From contig CAKUGT010000003.1 in assembly GCA_934654795.1 (NCBI GenBank), positions 38,616 to 102,615 on the forward strand: a DNA stretch of 64,000 nt, read 5' to 3'. Positions within the stretch are counted from its first letter, which is position 1; each line of letters begins with the position of its first letter. Shown one piece after another: positions 49,214 to 57,331 of this stretch. The stretch is from an uncultured Collinsella sp. (GTDB taxonomy: Bacteria > Actinomycetota > Coriobacteriia > Coriobacteriales > Coriobacteriaceae). Both the position numbers and the translations under genes were made by a program. Under the pieces are notes generated by a model, which was not told where the DNA came from, ran no database searches, and saw nothing but the letters and a program-made list of their open reading frames with translations.

Positions 49214-50409
49214 GCCGCGTATGCCCCCTTGTCAGAGATAGCGTAGTGACGGGCGGAACCCTCGCCAAGCCAGCCGTTCATCTTGGCAATGAAAGTGTCG
49301 ACCAAATCGAGCGGCACGAAGGCCTGGATGGTGCCGCCAAAGCCGCCGCCATGGATGCGGACGGCGCCGCGGCCGTCGAGCACGTGCTCGGCAAGGGCCA
49401 GGGCATACATGGAGGGCTGCTCGGAGCCCAGCTTGGCAACGACATTCTGCAGGTACATGGCGGAGCTGGCGCCGGACTCGCGCGTCAGGACCAGGAACTG
49501 GTCGATGTCGCCGGCGTTAAGAGCTGCCCAGCGCTTGTCGACCAGGCCGTTCTCGTACCAGTAGTGAACGGCGCGCAGGCAGGCGCGGTCGCCCAGCTTG
49601 GCGCGCAGCTCGGGCAGCTTGGCGTCAAAGTCGGCAACGTCGACCTCGCACAGACGTGCCTTGCCAAACTCGGCGGCAACATCCTGCATCTCGCGCGGAA
49701 CGGCGGCGTAGTCGTCGGTAGCGGCGACGTGGTCGGCGCCCACCTTAACGAGCACGAGCGCATAGCCGTGATCCTCAAAGTTAAGCTCGAGCTTCTGTGT
49801 TTTAGGCTGAACCTGGTCCTCAAAGTCCATGTAGGCAAGGCCGCCCAGACACACGGCAGCCTGGTCCATCAGGCCGCAGGGCTTGCCGTAGTAGTTGTTC
49901 TCGGTGCGCTGGCTCATCTGAGCGAGTGCGACGGGCTCAATGGCGGGTGCGCCCCAGAGCGTCTCCATGGCGCGGCCGTATGCTGCCTCGACGGCAGCGG
50001 AGCTCGAAAGGCCGCCGCCCGAGGGGACGGAGCAGGTGAAGGCGAAGTCGAAGCCGTGGGGCTCAACGCCCAGGGCTGCAACTTCATGGGCCATGCCGCG
50101 GACGAGACTCGCGGACGTGCCCTTCTCGGACTCCTGAACATCCAGCGTGTCGAGCGTGATCTCAAAGGTGGGGTAGCCCTCGTCGGCAACGCGGACCTTG
50201 TTGGTGTCGGTTGCCACGGCAATGCCGTCGACGGCGACATCGAGCGAGCCGGCGATGACGTGGCCGCCCTCGTGGTCGGTGTGGTTGCCGCTGATCTCGG
50301 AGCGGCCGGGCGCGTGCACGTAGAGCACCTGGCGGTCGCCGATGGGGCCAAACTCCTCCTCAAACAGCTTGGTGAGCGTAGCGAGCGTCTTTTCGTCGGG
50401 GGCGGTCAT
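49204..50409 (-). CDS. galK: Galactokinase
   Basis: Phosphorylates alpha-galactose at C1. The ATG at 50409 follows AAGGAAAGGACC; 401 residues (GHMP superfamily). The galactose motif is APGRSEISGNHTDHEGG (about 33-49), the ATP loop PSGGGLSSSAAVE (129-141) and the third motif IHGGGFGGTIQAFV near 360-373. First gene of galK-galT, divergent from the LacI-type regulator at 50747, with three operators of the ATGnnnACGTnnnCAT type in the shared promoter region. No galE is in the window. Confidence 0.95.
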   Translation of the reverse strand: MTAPDEKTLATLTKLFEEEFGPIGDRQVLYVHAPGRSEISGNHTDHEGGHVIAGSLDVAVDGIAVATDTNKVRVADEGYPTFEITLDTLDVQESEKGTSASLVRGMAHEVAALGVEPHGFDFAFTCSVPSGGGLSSSAAVEAAYGRAMETLWGAPAIEPVALAQMSQRTENNYYGKPCGLMDQAAVCLGGLAYMDFEDQVQPKTQKLELNFEDHGYALVLVKVGADHVAATDDYAAVPREMQDVAAEFGKARLCEVDVADFDAKLPELRAKLGDRACLRAVHYWYENGLVDKRWAALNAGDIDQFLVLTRESGASSAMYLQNVVAKLGSEQPSMYALALAEHVLDGRGAVRIHGGGFGGTIQAFVPLDLVDTFIAKMNGWLGEGSARHYAISDKGAYAAWL

Positions 50410-50452
50410 GAGGGTCCTTTCCTTGGCACGAACAGGTGAGTTTTGCGTCGTT

Positions 50453-50468
50453 ATGAGTACGTTAACAA
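50453..50468. promoter_or_regulatory. LacI-type operator G1 of the gal module
   Basis: ATGAGTACGTTAACAA, 44 bp before the galK start. One mismatch to the ATGnnnACGTnnnCAT frame. Confidence 0.65.
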
Positions 50469-50516
50469 TTTGAAGCGGTGTGAACTCAGCATCCACGATG
50501 CCGCACGTTAAGGGCT

Positions 50517-50532
50517 ATGTTAACGTACTCAT
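50517..50532. promoter_or_regulatory. LacI-type operator G2 of the gal module
   Basis: ATGTTAACGTACTCAT, the exact inverted form of G1 with a full frame match. Confidence 0.75.
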
Positions 50533-50561
50533 AACACAACGCATATCACTTTTTGAGAATC

Positions 50562-50593
50562 TGGTAATCGGTAGATTTTCGGCCGTGAACGGT
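50562..50593 (-). promoter_or_regulatory. Sugar-promoter direct repeat, 21-bp spacing (galK)
   Basis: On the minus strand ACCGTTCACGG (50593-50583), then ACCGATTACCA (50572-50562), 21 bp apart, 153 bp from the galK start and pointing toward it. Confidence 0.58.
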
Positions 50594-50639
50594 AGTGCCG
50601 TATGGACTTATAGAGCAGAAAAGCTGCAGCTAGAAAAAG

Positions 50640-50655
50640 TAGAGTACGTTAACAT
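50640..50655. promoter_or_regulatory. LacI-type operator G3 of the gal module
   Basis: TAGAGTACGTTAACAT, about 91 bp before the start of the regulator gene. Same GAGTACGTTAAC core as G1. Confidence 0.65.
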
Positions 50656-50671
50656 GCGTCCGACGATAGCG

Positions 50672-50704
50672 GCCCTCTGCGCGGGTTAAATTCCCGCGCA
50701 GAGG
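50672..50704. other. Strong hairpin in the leader of the gal regulator
   Basis: CCCTCTGCGCGGG and CCCGCGCAGAGGG pair perfectly (13 bp) across 7 nt. It lies between operator G3 and the GTG at 50747. No T-run follows; it may limit read-through or mark RNA processing. Confidence 0.55.
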
Positions 50705-50746
50705 GCATGCACGCTATTCCGATCTCGCAAGGGTGAAGGTGATCTT

Positions 50747-51778
50747 GTGGCAAGGCGCCCCTCCAACGATACAGGCTCGCGTCCGGTTTCCATGGCCGAC
50801 GTCGCCCGCGCTGCTGGCGTTTCGCAGCAGACGGTCTCGCGCGTCGCCAACGGCCTGCCCAATGTGAACGAGCAGACGCGCCAGCGCGTACAGGCTGCCA
50901 TGCAAGAGCTCGGCTTTCGCCCGAGCTATGCTGGGCGTTCCCTGCGCGACGGTCGCTACCATTCGGTCGGCCTATGCGTCAACGACGTCACCAAGTTTGG
51001 GAACCTGACAATGATCGACGGTATCGCCAGCGCCGCTCGCGAGCATAGCTGCGCCATCACGCTGGTCGAGATGTCCAAGACCGAGGAGTTTTCGCTTGCC
51101 GAAGCCACGCGTCGCATGGCGGCGCTGCCGGTCGATGGCATCATCATCGGCATGAGCCGCATGGCGCCCGACTTTGAGACGTTCGATCCGCTGCCGGGAA
51201 TCGGCACGGTTATCGTCACCATGTATGCGCATCCGCGCGTGACCACGGTCGATTCCGACCATTACGGTTGCTCGCTGCTGCTTATGGATCACCTGTTTGA
51301 GCTTGGTCACGAGCAGATTCGATATATCGGCGGCCCGTCCTTCTCGGTGGACGAGCAGTTCCGTCGCGCCGGTTGGCAAGACGCGCTCGAGCGCAGGCAT
51401 ATCGAGCCGGTGGAGCCGCTCGAGGGAGACTGGTCTGCCAACAGCGGATACGAGGCCGGCAGGTATCTGGCCGAGCACGACCGCACCATGACGGCGATCT
51501 ATGCGGCAAACGACCAGATGGCAAACGGAGCGATTGCCGCGCTGCGCGATAGCGGTCTGCGCGTGCCCGAGGACGTGAGCGTGGTGGGTGTCGACGATTC
51601 GCTTGACGACTTTGTCGCACACAACGAACTCACGACCGTGCGGTTCGATCTGCATCAGCGCGGACGCGAGGTGTTTGAGCATGCGGTTCCCGAGGCGGGT
51701 ACGGTGGGCAAAACCGTTGCCATTCGTATTCCCGGCCAGCTCATCATTCGACATAGCACGGCGATACCGCGCACATAG
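50747..51778 (+). CDS. galR: LacI-family regulator of the gal module
   Basis: 343 residues from the GTG at 50747 (AAGGTGAT upstream). Helix-turn-helix VSMADVARAAGVSQQTVSRVAN at about 14-35 (region), then YAGRSLRDGRYHSVGLCVND, and an effector domain with DVSVVGVDDSLDDFVAHNELTTVRFD. Divergent from galK-galT with three matching operators between; named galR for that context. Clearly homologous over its full length to the regulators at 34612 and 39661. Confidence 0.9.
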   Translation: MARRPSNDTGSRPVSMADVARAAGVSQQTVSRVANGLPNVNEQTRQRVQAAMQELGFRPSYAGRSLRDGRYHSVGLCVNDVTKFGNLTMIDGIASAAREHSCAITLVEMSKTEEFSLAEATRRMAALPVDGIIIGMSRMAPDFETFDPLPGIGTVIVTMYAHPRVTTVDSDHYGCSLLLMDHLFELGHEQIRYIGGPSFSVDEQFRRAGWQDALERRHIEPVEPLEGDWSANSGYEAGRYLAEHDRTMTAIYAANDQMANGAIAALRDSGLRVPEDVSVVGVDDSLDDFVAHNELTTVRFDLHQRGREVFEHAVPEAGTVGKTVAIRIPGQLIIRHSTAIPRT

Positions 51779-51785
51779 TTTGTGC

Positions 51786-51796
51786 TGGTAAACGGC
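51786..51796 (-). promoter_or_regulatory. Degenerate sugar-promoter motif behind galR
   Basis: TGGTAAACGGC, i.e. GCCGTTTACCA on the minus strand; one mismatch in the ACCGTT core. It lies upstream of the flavoprotein gene in inverse orientation and may be chance. Confidence 0.25.
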
Positions 51797-51907
51797 GATT
51801 TATCGCATTTCAATAACAATCAGTAAGGATGCCGGCAGATAGCTGTTGGGATGCAGCCGAGTGCTATGATAGACGGGCTCTTTTGTCTATCTAGGAGGCT
51901 TTGCCTG

Positions 51908-53068
51908 ATGGAGATCACCAAGGATATCCGCTACGTTGGCGTCGACGATCACGACATTGACCTGTTCGAGGGCCAGTACGATGTGTCCGGGAACGGTATG
52001 GCATACAACAGCTACGTTATCTTGGGCGAAAAGATCGCTGTCGCCGATTCGGTCGACGGCGGTTTTGTCGACGAGTGGCTCGGTAACATCGAAGCCGTGC
52101 TCGACGGTCGCACGCCCGATTACCTGGTCGTCCATCACATGGAGCCCGATCACTCCGCTGGCATCGCCGCCTTTATGGAGCGCTATCCCCAGGCGCAGAT
52201 TGTGGCCAGCATGGGCGCCTTCCGCATGATGGTCAACTACTTTGGCACCGATTATCCCGAGCGCAAGATGGTCGTCAAAGAGGGCGACGTGCTCGACCTG
52301 GGCGGCCACAGCCTGACCTTTGTCGGCGCCCCCAACGTGCACTGGCCTGAGGTGCTGTTCTCTTACGAGTCCACTGATAAGGTGCTCTTTAGCGCCGACG
52401 GCTTTGGCAAGTTCGGCGCCAACGATATCGAGGATCCGGAAGGCTGGGCCTGCGAGGCGCGTCGTTACTACTTTGGTATCGTGGGCAAGTTCGGCAAGTT
52501 TGTGCAGGCCGTGCTTAAGAAGGCCGCCGATCTGGACATCCAGGTTATCTGCCCGCTCCACGGCCCCGTGCTAACCGAGAACCTGGGCTACTATCTCGAC
52601 ACCTACAACACCTGGTCGAGCTATCAGCCCGAGGACGAGGGCATCACCATTGCCTACGCGAGCGTCTACGGCCATCTGAAGGCTGCCGTTGAGGAGCTTG
52701 CATCTGCGCTCGAGGCTCGCGGCCAGAAGGTCTCCGTCTTTGACTTGGCTCGCGACGATATGGCCGAGGCGGTTGAGGACGCGTTCCGCTATGACCGTCT
52801 GGTGCTCGCTTCCATCACCTACCAGGGCGAGATCTTCCCGTTCATGAGCACCTTCATCCACACGCTCGCCGAGCATGCCTACCAGAACCGTACCGTGGCG
52901 CTTGTCGAGGCCGGTTCCTGGGCGCCTGCCGCTGCCAAGGTCATGACCAAGGAGCTCGAGGGCATGAAGGACATTACCCTGACGCAGAACAAGGTGACCG
53001 TCCTGGGTTCGCTCAACGACGCCTCGCGCGCGCAGATCGAGGCCCTTGCTGACGAGCTCTCCAAGTAA
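51908..53068 (+). CDS. A-type flavoprotein (flavodiiron protein, FprA-like)
   Basis: Reduces O2 to water or NO to N2O in anaerobes, with electrons usually from rubredoxin. The ATG at 51908 follows AGGAGG; 386 residues. The metallo-beta-lactamase-like domain (about 1-250) has the diiron motif HHMEPDHSAG (H77, E79, D81, H82). The flavodoxin domain (about 254-386) starts ITIAYASVYGHLKAAVEELA and binds FMN. No rubredoxin domain is fused and none is adjacent. Fits a strict anaerobe meeting traces of oxygen. Confidence 0.94.
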   Translation: MEITKDIRYVGVDDHDIDLFEGQYDVSGNGMAYNSYVILGEKIAVADSVDGGFVDEWLGNIEAVLDGRTPDYLVVHHMEPDHSAGIAAFMERYPQAQIVASMGAFRMMVNYFGTDYPERKMVVKEGDVLDLGGHSLTFVGAPNVHWPEVLFSYESTDKVLFSADGFGKFGANDIEDPEGWACEARRYYFGIVGKFGKFVQAVLKKAADLDIQVICPLHGPVLTENLGYYLDTYNTWSSYQPEDEGITIAYASVYGHLKAAVEELASALEARGQKVSVFDLARDDMAEAVEDAFRYDRLVLASITYQGEIFPFMSTFIHTLAEHAYQNRTVALVEAGSWAPAAAKVMTKELEGMKDITLTQNKVTVLGSLNDASRAQIEALADELSK

Positions 53069-53089
53069 CGACGCTCCACTTCCACCGTC

Positions 53090-53131
53090 AAAACCACCAC
53101 AAAGGGGATAGTCCCCTTTGTGGTGGTTTTT
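53090..53131 (+). terminator. Rho-independent terminator after the flavoprotein gene
   Basis: AACCACCACAAAGGGGA-TAG-TCCCCTTTGTGGTGGTT followed by TTTTGTTTT (long, nearly perfect stem). A close relative lies at 54591. Confidence 0.93.
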
Positions 53132-53173
53132 GTTTTGTTCGAAGAGGACGGTCAGCGCCGCTGTTGGCCATTT

Positions 53174-53230
53174 GCTCAAAGAACTCAAGCATGCTCAAGA
53201 AACTCAAAGGCGCTCAAAAAAATCAAGGGT
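53174..53230 (+). repeat. Three tandem 19-bp repeats upstream of the AAA ATPase gene
   Basis: Units start at 53174, 53193 and 53212, each GCTCAAnnAAnTCAA plus four variable bases. They end 8 bp before a -10-like CATAAT (53238-53243). The regular 19-bp spacing suggests cooperative binding of a regulator, perhaps the ATPase itself. Confidence 0.7.
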
Positions 53231-53271
53231 TGTAGGGCATAATGGAATTACGTGAGTTCAAGGGAGGCTTT

Positions 53272-54387
53272 ATGGCGGCGGCGACAGCGTACAGGCAAGC
53301 AAATCCGTTCACGCCGATGTTCGGACGTGTGCCGGCATACATGGCCGGTCGTGAGCAAATCATTGATGATATGGTGCTGGCGTTTGAAAGCGCCGATTCC
53401 GACCCCAACCTATGCTCGATTTTCTACGGCGCGCGCGGGACGGGCAAAACAGCTCTTTTGGCATATCTGTCGTACCGCGCCCAACAAGAAGGCTGGATTA
53501 CGGCGAACGTGACGGCTTCGGACGGGATGCTCGAAGACATTCTGCAGCGCCTCAATGAATCGGCCGCCCATTTGATCGAAAAGCCTGCTTCTAGGCGTGT
53601 GAACAGTGTTGGGATTGCCCCCATAGGTAGTATGAGCTGGGAAAACGTCGATATTGAATTTGAAGGCGCCAACTGGCGTACTAAGATGAACGCCCTGTTT
53701 GCTCAGCTTGAAGCGACTGGCACCGGGGTACTTATCGCCGTTGACGAGGTGGATGCATCGTTTGCACAAATGACGGAGCTCGTTACCACTTACCAGCATT
53801 TTGTGAGTGAGAACAAAAAGGTGGCTTTGCTTATGGCAGGGCTGCCGTTTCGCGTGCTGGCGTTGCTGACGGGAAAATCGACTTCGTTCCTTCGTCGTGC
53901 TGCACAACATTCGTTGGGATCTATTTCACCGACCGAGGTAAAAGAAGCGTTCCGGCTGACGATCGAAGACGGCGGCAAGACGATTTCTGATGAGGCGGTC
54001 GATCGTGCCGCCGAGGCGATCGATGGCTTTCCATTTATGTTCCAGCTGGTGGGATATCGGGCATGGAATGCTTCGCGCCAAGCGTCTGAGGTTTCCTTTG
54101 AAGATGTCGAACGAGGCGCGAAGCTTGCGCAAGAGGAGCTCGAATCGCGTGTTTTTGCCTCGACCGCGGCAGAACTTTCACAGGGGGACTTGGCTTTTCT
54201 TCGTGCAATGAATCCGGAGGGGACAACGACCAGGCAAGAATTGGCTGCGCGGCTTAAGAAAAGCTCTGGTTCGATTTCGACGTATAAGAAACGTCTGATT
54301 GAGGCTGGGGTGATTGAGGAGCCCTTACAGGGACGTTTCGAGTTTGCGCTGCCGGGCTTCGGTCGATATGTGGCGTCTCTTTGTTAG
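53272..54387 (+). CDS. AAA-family ATPase with winged-helix C-terminus
   Basis: 371 residues. The ATG at 53272 lies 6 nt after AAGGGAGG and is preferred over the ATG at 53242, which overlaps a -10-like sequence. Walker A GARGTGKT is at 53-60, Walker B GVLIAVDEVD near 143-152, and a sensor-type region ALLMAGLPFRVLALL follows. Residues about 300-365 look like a winged helix (MNPEGTTTRQELAARLKKSSGSISTYKKRLIEAGVI in region form). The layout is that of ORC1/Cdc6-like or archaeal-type ATPases found as stand-alone genes. A phage, plasmid or regulatory origin is possible; function unknown. Confidence 0.88.
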   Translation: MAAATAYRQANPFTPMFGRVPAYMAGREQIIDDMVLAFESADSDPNLCSIFYGARGTGKTALLAYLSYRAQQEGWITANVTASDGMLEDILQRLNESAAHLIEKPASRRVNSVGIAPIGSMSWENVDIEFEGANWRTKMNALFAQLEATGTGVLIAVDEVDASFAQMTELVTTYQHFVSENKKVALLMAGLPFRVLALLTGKSTSFLRRAAQHSLGSISPTEVKEAFRLTIEDGGKTISDEAVDRAAEAIDGFPFMFQLVGYRAWNASRQASEVSFEDVERGAKLAQEELESRVFASTAAELSQGDLAFLRAMNPEGTTTRQELAARLKKSSGSISTYKKRLIEAGVIEEPLQGRFEFALPGFGRYVASLC

Positions 54388-54424
54388 AGGGTCACTCCCG
54401 CGAAGATTGTTTCGCATCCAACTG

Positions 54425-54560
54425 TCTCAATCTGTAACATCTGGACGGCTAAATCGACTCTATCTGTTACAGATTTAGATTAAGGGCGGAGGTCGAGTGG
54501 GATTATCTCAATCTGTAACAGTTAGCCGGCTTTTAAGGGCCTAGTTGTTACAGATTGAGA
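54425..54560. repeat. BIME-like array, copies 7-8, 81-bp period
   Basis: Elements at 54425-54479 and 54506-54560, each 15+25+15 bp, starts 81 bp apart. Located between the convergent 3' ends of the AAA ATPase and DeoR genes. Confidence 0.9.
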
Positions 54561-54590
54561 CAAACTGGCGGAGCGAACCGCCGTGCCGTC

Positions 54591-54632
54591 AAAACCACCA
54601 CAAAGGGGACAGGCACCTTTGTGGTGGTTTTT
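54591..54632. terminator. Terminator between convergent genes
   Basis: AAAACCACCACAAAGG and CCTTTGTGGTGGTTTT pair across 10 nt, with A- and T-runs at the ends so that it can work on both strands. It matches the terminator at 53090 over most of its stem. Confidence 0.88.
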
Positions 54633-54634
54633 GT

Positions 54635-55438
54635 TTAAGCGCCGGCGATGAGGAGATTTGGGCGGGTGTTGTCGACGATCTCGGCGATTGAGGTGGCGAC
54701 GGCGTGATCGGGGTCACGGTCCATCACGATGTTGTCGACATCGGTAAGTTCGGCGAAGCGGTACATGCCGCGTCCGTTGACCTTGCTCGCGTCCATGAGT
54801 GCCACGCTCTTACGCGCGGCGACGATCATGGCCGTTTTGGTCTCGGCCATCTGCGGAAAGTCGGTGGTGAAGCCACAGCCCGGGACAAAGGCGCCGGGGC
54901 ACATGATGGCGAGGTCGGCGTGGACCATTTGCAACGCCTGCATGGTGAGCGGACCGTACAGATAACGGTGGCCCTTACGCAGCGCGCCGCCCAGCATGAC
55001 GACGTCGACCGAGGGCATGCTCTCGTCGATGTAATCGGCAATGGTAATGTCGGCCGTGATGACGGTGATGCCGTCGCGTTGGTCGAGTAGGCGGACAAAT
55101 TCGAGTGCCGTGGTGCCCGAGTCGACGAGCAGGGTGTCACCGTCGCTGACGAGCTCAATGGCGCCTTGTGCGATGGCCTGCTTGGCGGCAACGTTGACGT
55201 TAATGCGCCGGTCCTGCGTGGAGACGGTCAGGCGCTTGTGGAGCGACACGGCACCGCCATGCGTACGGCGCAGCTTGCCGGACTCGGCGAGGGCGTCCAA
55301 GTCGGCGCGGGCCGTGACGGAGGACACGCCAAAGGTCTGGGCGATTTCTGCCACCTGCACCGAGGCATTATGCTCGAGCATTTCCATGATGGCGGCACGG
55401 CGTTCGTCGGCAAAAGCTCGGGTTGCAACTTGGACCAT
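54635..55438 (-). CDS. DeoR-family regulator next to the aldolase
   Basis: 267 residues from the ATG at 55438 (GGAG five bases upstream); the frame is open to an ATG at 55495, which has no ribosome-binding site. Helix-turn-helix: ERRAAIMEMLEHNASVQVAEIAQTFGVSSVTARADLDALAESG at about 10-52 (region), then RRTHGGAV. The effector domain has VDSGTTALEFVRLLDQRDGITVITADITIADY and VVMLGGALRKGHRYLYGP. DeoR regulators of lac/gat operons sense tagatose-6-P or related compounds. Divergent from the class II aldolase, so it is a candidate regulator of the tagatose pathway, including the TGTTC sites near lacA. Confidence 0.9.
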   Translation of the reverse strand: MVQVATRAFADERRAAIMEMLEHNASVQVAEIAQTFGVSSVTARADLDALAESGKLRRTHGGAVSLHKRLTVSTQDRRINVNVAAKQAIAQGAIELVSDGDTLLVDSGTTALEFVRLLDQRDGITVITADITIADYIDESMPSVDVVMLGGALRKGHRYLYGPLTMQALQMVHADLAIMCPGAFVPGCGFTTDFPQMAETKTAMIVAARKSVALMDASKVNGRGMYRFAELTDVDNIVMDRDPDHAVATSIAEIVDNTRPNLLIAGA

Positions 55439-55772
55439 GTCAGCTCCATTCTCAGCCAAATTTGCAGGAATTGTGTTGAGTTCATTTTCGTTCATTTTCT
55501 TTTTGAGTAAGAAAACGCCTTTCGATTACTTATCTTTTCTATAAAAGAAAGTCGATTCCCGCGAAAACCTCAATATCGAACAGAGGGAATTGGCCCCAAT
55601 CTCTTCCGTTTGCTTTTCAAAATTGAGAGTCTTGCCCTGCGGAGTGACAGCATCCCGCACATTCATACCCGCTGAATTTCATACAATGAACGCAGTAAAA
55701 CGCAAGGTAAAACGCCTTGCGGACACGTACGCCCGATGTCCAGATGCGGGCGAGGGAGAGGAGCAAACGCTC

Positions 55773-56630
55773 ATGGCACTTGTTACCACCGAAAAGATGC
55801 TCAAGGACGCTCAGGCCGGCCACTACGCCGTCGGCGCGTTCAACGTCGAGAACCTCGAGTTTGTTATGGCCGTTCTGGCCGCTGCCGAGGAGACCGAGTC
55901 CCCCGTCATCATGCAGACCACCCCGGGCACCATCAAGACCGCTGGCCTGGATTACTTCTACGGTATGGTCAAGGCTGCCGCCGAGCGCGCTTCCGTGCCT
56001 GTTGCCCTGCACCTCGATCATGGCGATGGCTATGACCGCTGCATGCAGGCTTTCCGCACGGGCTACACCTCCGTCATGATCGACGGTTCGCACGAGTCCT
56101 TCGAGGACAACATCGCTCTGACCAAGTCCGTCGCCGATGCTGGCCGCGCCATGGGCGTGCCCGTCGAGGCTGAGCTTGGCAAGGTTGGCGGCAAGGAGGA
56201 CGACGGTCCCGCGGTTGAGGGCGAGAGCCCCTACACCGATCCTGCCGAGGCCAAGGAGTTCGTCGAGCGCACTGGCTGCACCTCGCTGGCCATTGGCGTT
56301 GGCACCAGCCACGGCGTGTACACGAGCGATCCGCACATCGAGCAGTCCGTGGTCAAGGCCATCCGCGACGCCGTCGACGTGCCGCTGGTTCTGCACGGCA
56401 CCTCCGGTGTGCCCGATGAGCAGGTTGCCGAGGCTGTGAAGAACGGCATCTGCAAGGTCAACTACGCCACCGAGCTGCGTCAGGCCTTCACCAAGGGCTT
56501 CATGGCCTACATGGCCGAGAACCCCGCCTGCTTCGATCCCAAGAAGCCGGCCAAGGAGGGCATGCGTGAGATCACCGAGCTGGTTAAGATCCGCATGACC
56601 AACCTCAACTCTGTGGACAAAGCAGAGTAA
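55773..56630 (+). CDS. Class II aldolase, GatY/KbaY-like (tagatose- or fructose-bisphosphate)
   Basis: Zinc-dependent cleavage of a ketose-1,6-bisphosphate to DHAP and glyceraldehyde-3-P. The ATG at 55773 (MALVTTEKMLKDAQAG) gives 285 residues; the frame is open upstream to 55590 but that part lacks aldolase similarity. HLDHGDGYDRCMQAFRTGYTSVMIDGSHESFEDNI (about 79-113) carries zinc ligands, VEAELGKVGGKEDD and GTSHGVYTSDP follow, then LVLHGTSGVPDEQV. It resembles GatY/KbaY, so it may complete the lacABC pathway, which lacks lacD. Fructose-bisphosphate aldolase of glycolysis is the alternative. Confidence 0.88.
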   Translation: MALVTTEKMLKDAQAGHYAVGAFNVENLEFVMAVLAAAEETESPVIMQTTPGTIKTAGLDYFYGMVKAAAERASVPVALHLDHGDGYDRCMQAFRTGYTSVMIDGSHESFEDNIALTKSVADAGRAMGVPVEAELGKVGGKEDDGPAVEGESPYTDPAEAKEFVERTGCTSLAIGVGTSHGVYTSDPHIEQSVVKAIRDAVDVPLVLHGTSGVPDEQVAEAVKNGICKVNYATELRQAFTKGFMAYMAENPACFDPKKPAKEGMREITELVKIRMTNLNSVDKAE

Positions 56631-56663
56631 CAGCAAGGGTACTCCGACTCGCTACATATCCCG

Positions 56664-56788
56664 GGGAGGGACGAGGGCTTAGTTCCCCAATCGTCCTCGG
56701 GCATGCAAAAAGCCTCGCTGCGCACTTCGTGCGGCGAGGCTTTTTGCCCCCTGCGGAAAGATTAGGGAACTAAGCCCTCGTCCCTCCC
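56664..56788. repeat. 24-bp perfect inverted repeats bracketing a terminator
   Basis: The arms at 56664-56687 and 56765-56788 are exact inverted copies (GGGAGGGACGAGG ... CCTCGTCCCTCCC at the ends). Inside lies the terminator at 56707-56745. The whole could form a cruciform-like structure, or the arms could be the ends of a small element. Confidence 0.8.
56707..56745 (+). terminator. Rho-independent terminator after the aldolase
   Basis: AAAAAGCCTCGC and GCGAGGCTTTTT pair with inner GCGCAC/GTGCG pairing. Works in both directions. Confidence 0.9.
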
Positions 56789-57331
56789 AAGTTGACCTAC
56801 TCGAGGTCGTCGCCCTTGTGGCGTTATGGCTGGAAGGGTGGGGCGCGCGGGGCGCTTTGTTGATGAGGGGTTAGTATGCCCTAGCTTGGTTGGGGAATGT
56901 TTTGTCTAGGGATGCTTGGAGCTTTTCGAACGATGCTCGCAAGTTGTGGCTCTGGTTGGTTGAGCGTTTGACTTTTGTGGTGGGGGAGTCGAGGAGGCCG
57001 TTTCTCTGTGTCGGGGGGAAGGAGAAAAGGTTTGCATGTTTTAGGGACGGCTGCTGTGCTGCGTCATTGGAAGAATGCATGCGTGCGGCCTCCTCGATGT
57101 CCACCAAAAGGTTGCGCACGGGGTGTGCTGCTAGGTCCCGTGCGTTGGCAGTATTATGACGCGGTCGTTGCAAAGGAGCGCTAAAGAAAGGCTTAATGAG
57201 GTTTGCGATTACGGTGAAACCGCAGGTCAGAGCTATCGAGTAACACTCTTGAAAGGTTTTGAGCTTAAGGGCTTTCTAAGGTTTGTGGCACGGATGTGGC
57301 GCGGGCGTGTGGGGCGTGTGAATGGCTCGTT
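56789..57331. other. Gene-poor stretch of skewed composition
   Basis: About 540 bp with G and T enriched on the plus strand, especially 56880-57130. A 100-codon frame on the minus strand (57173-56871) and an 89-codon frame on the plus strand cross here. Neither has a good ribosome-binding site or recognisable domain; the minus-strand one ends with a plausible helical stretch (LRASFEKLQASLDKTF). I could not decide whether it is a gene, a remnant or a repeat element. Confidence 0.4.

Noticed and set aside
56871..57173. A 100-residue minus-strand gene and an 89-residue plus-strand gene in the same stretch.
   Set aside because: No ribosome-binding site, no domain and overlapping frames; described only as a gene-poor region.
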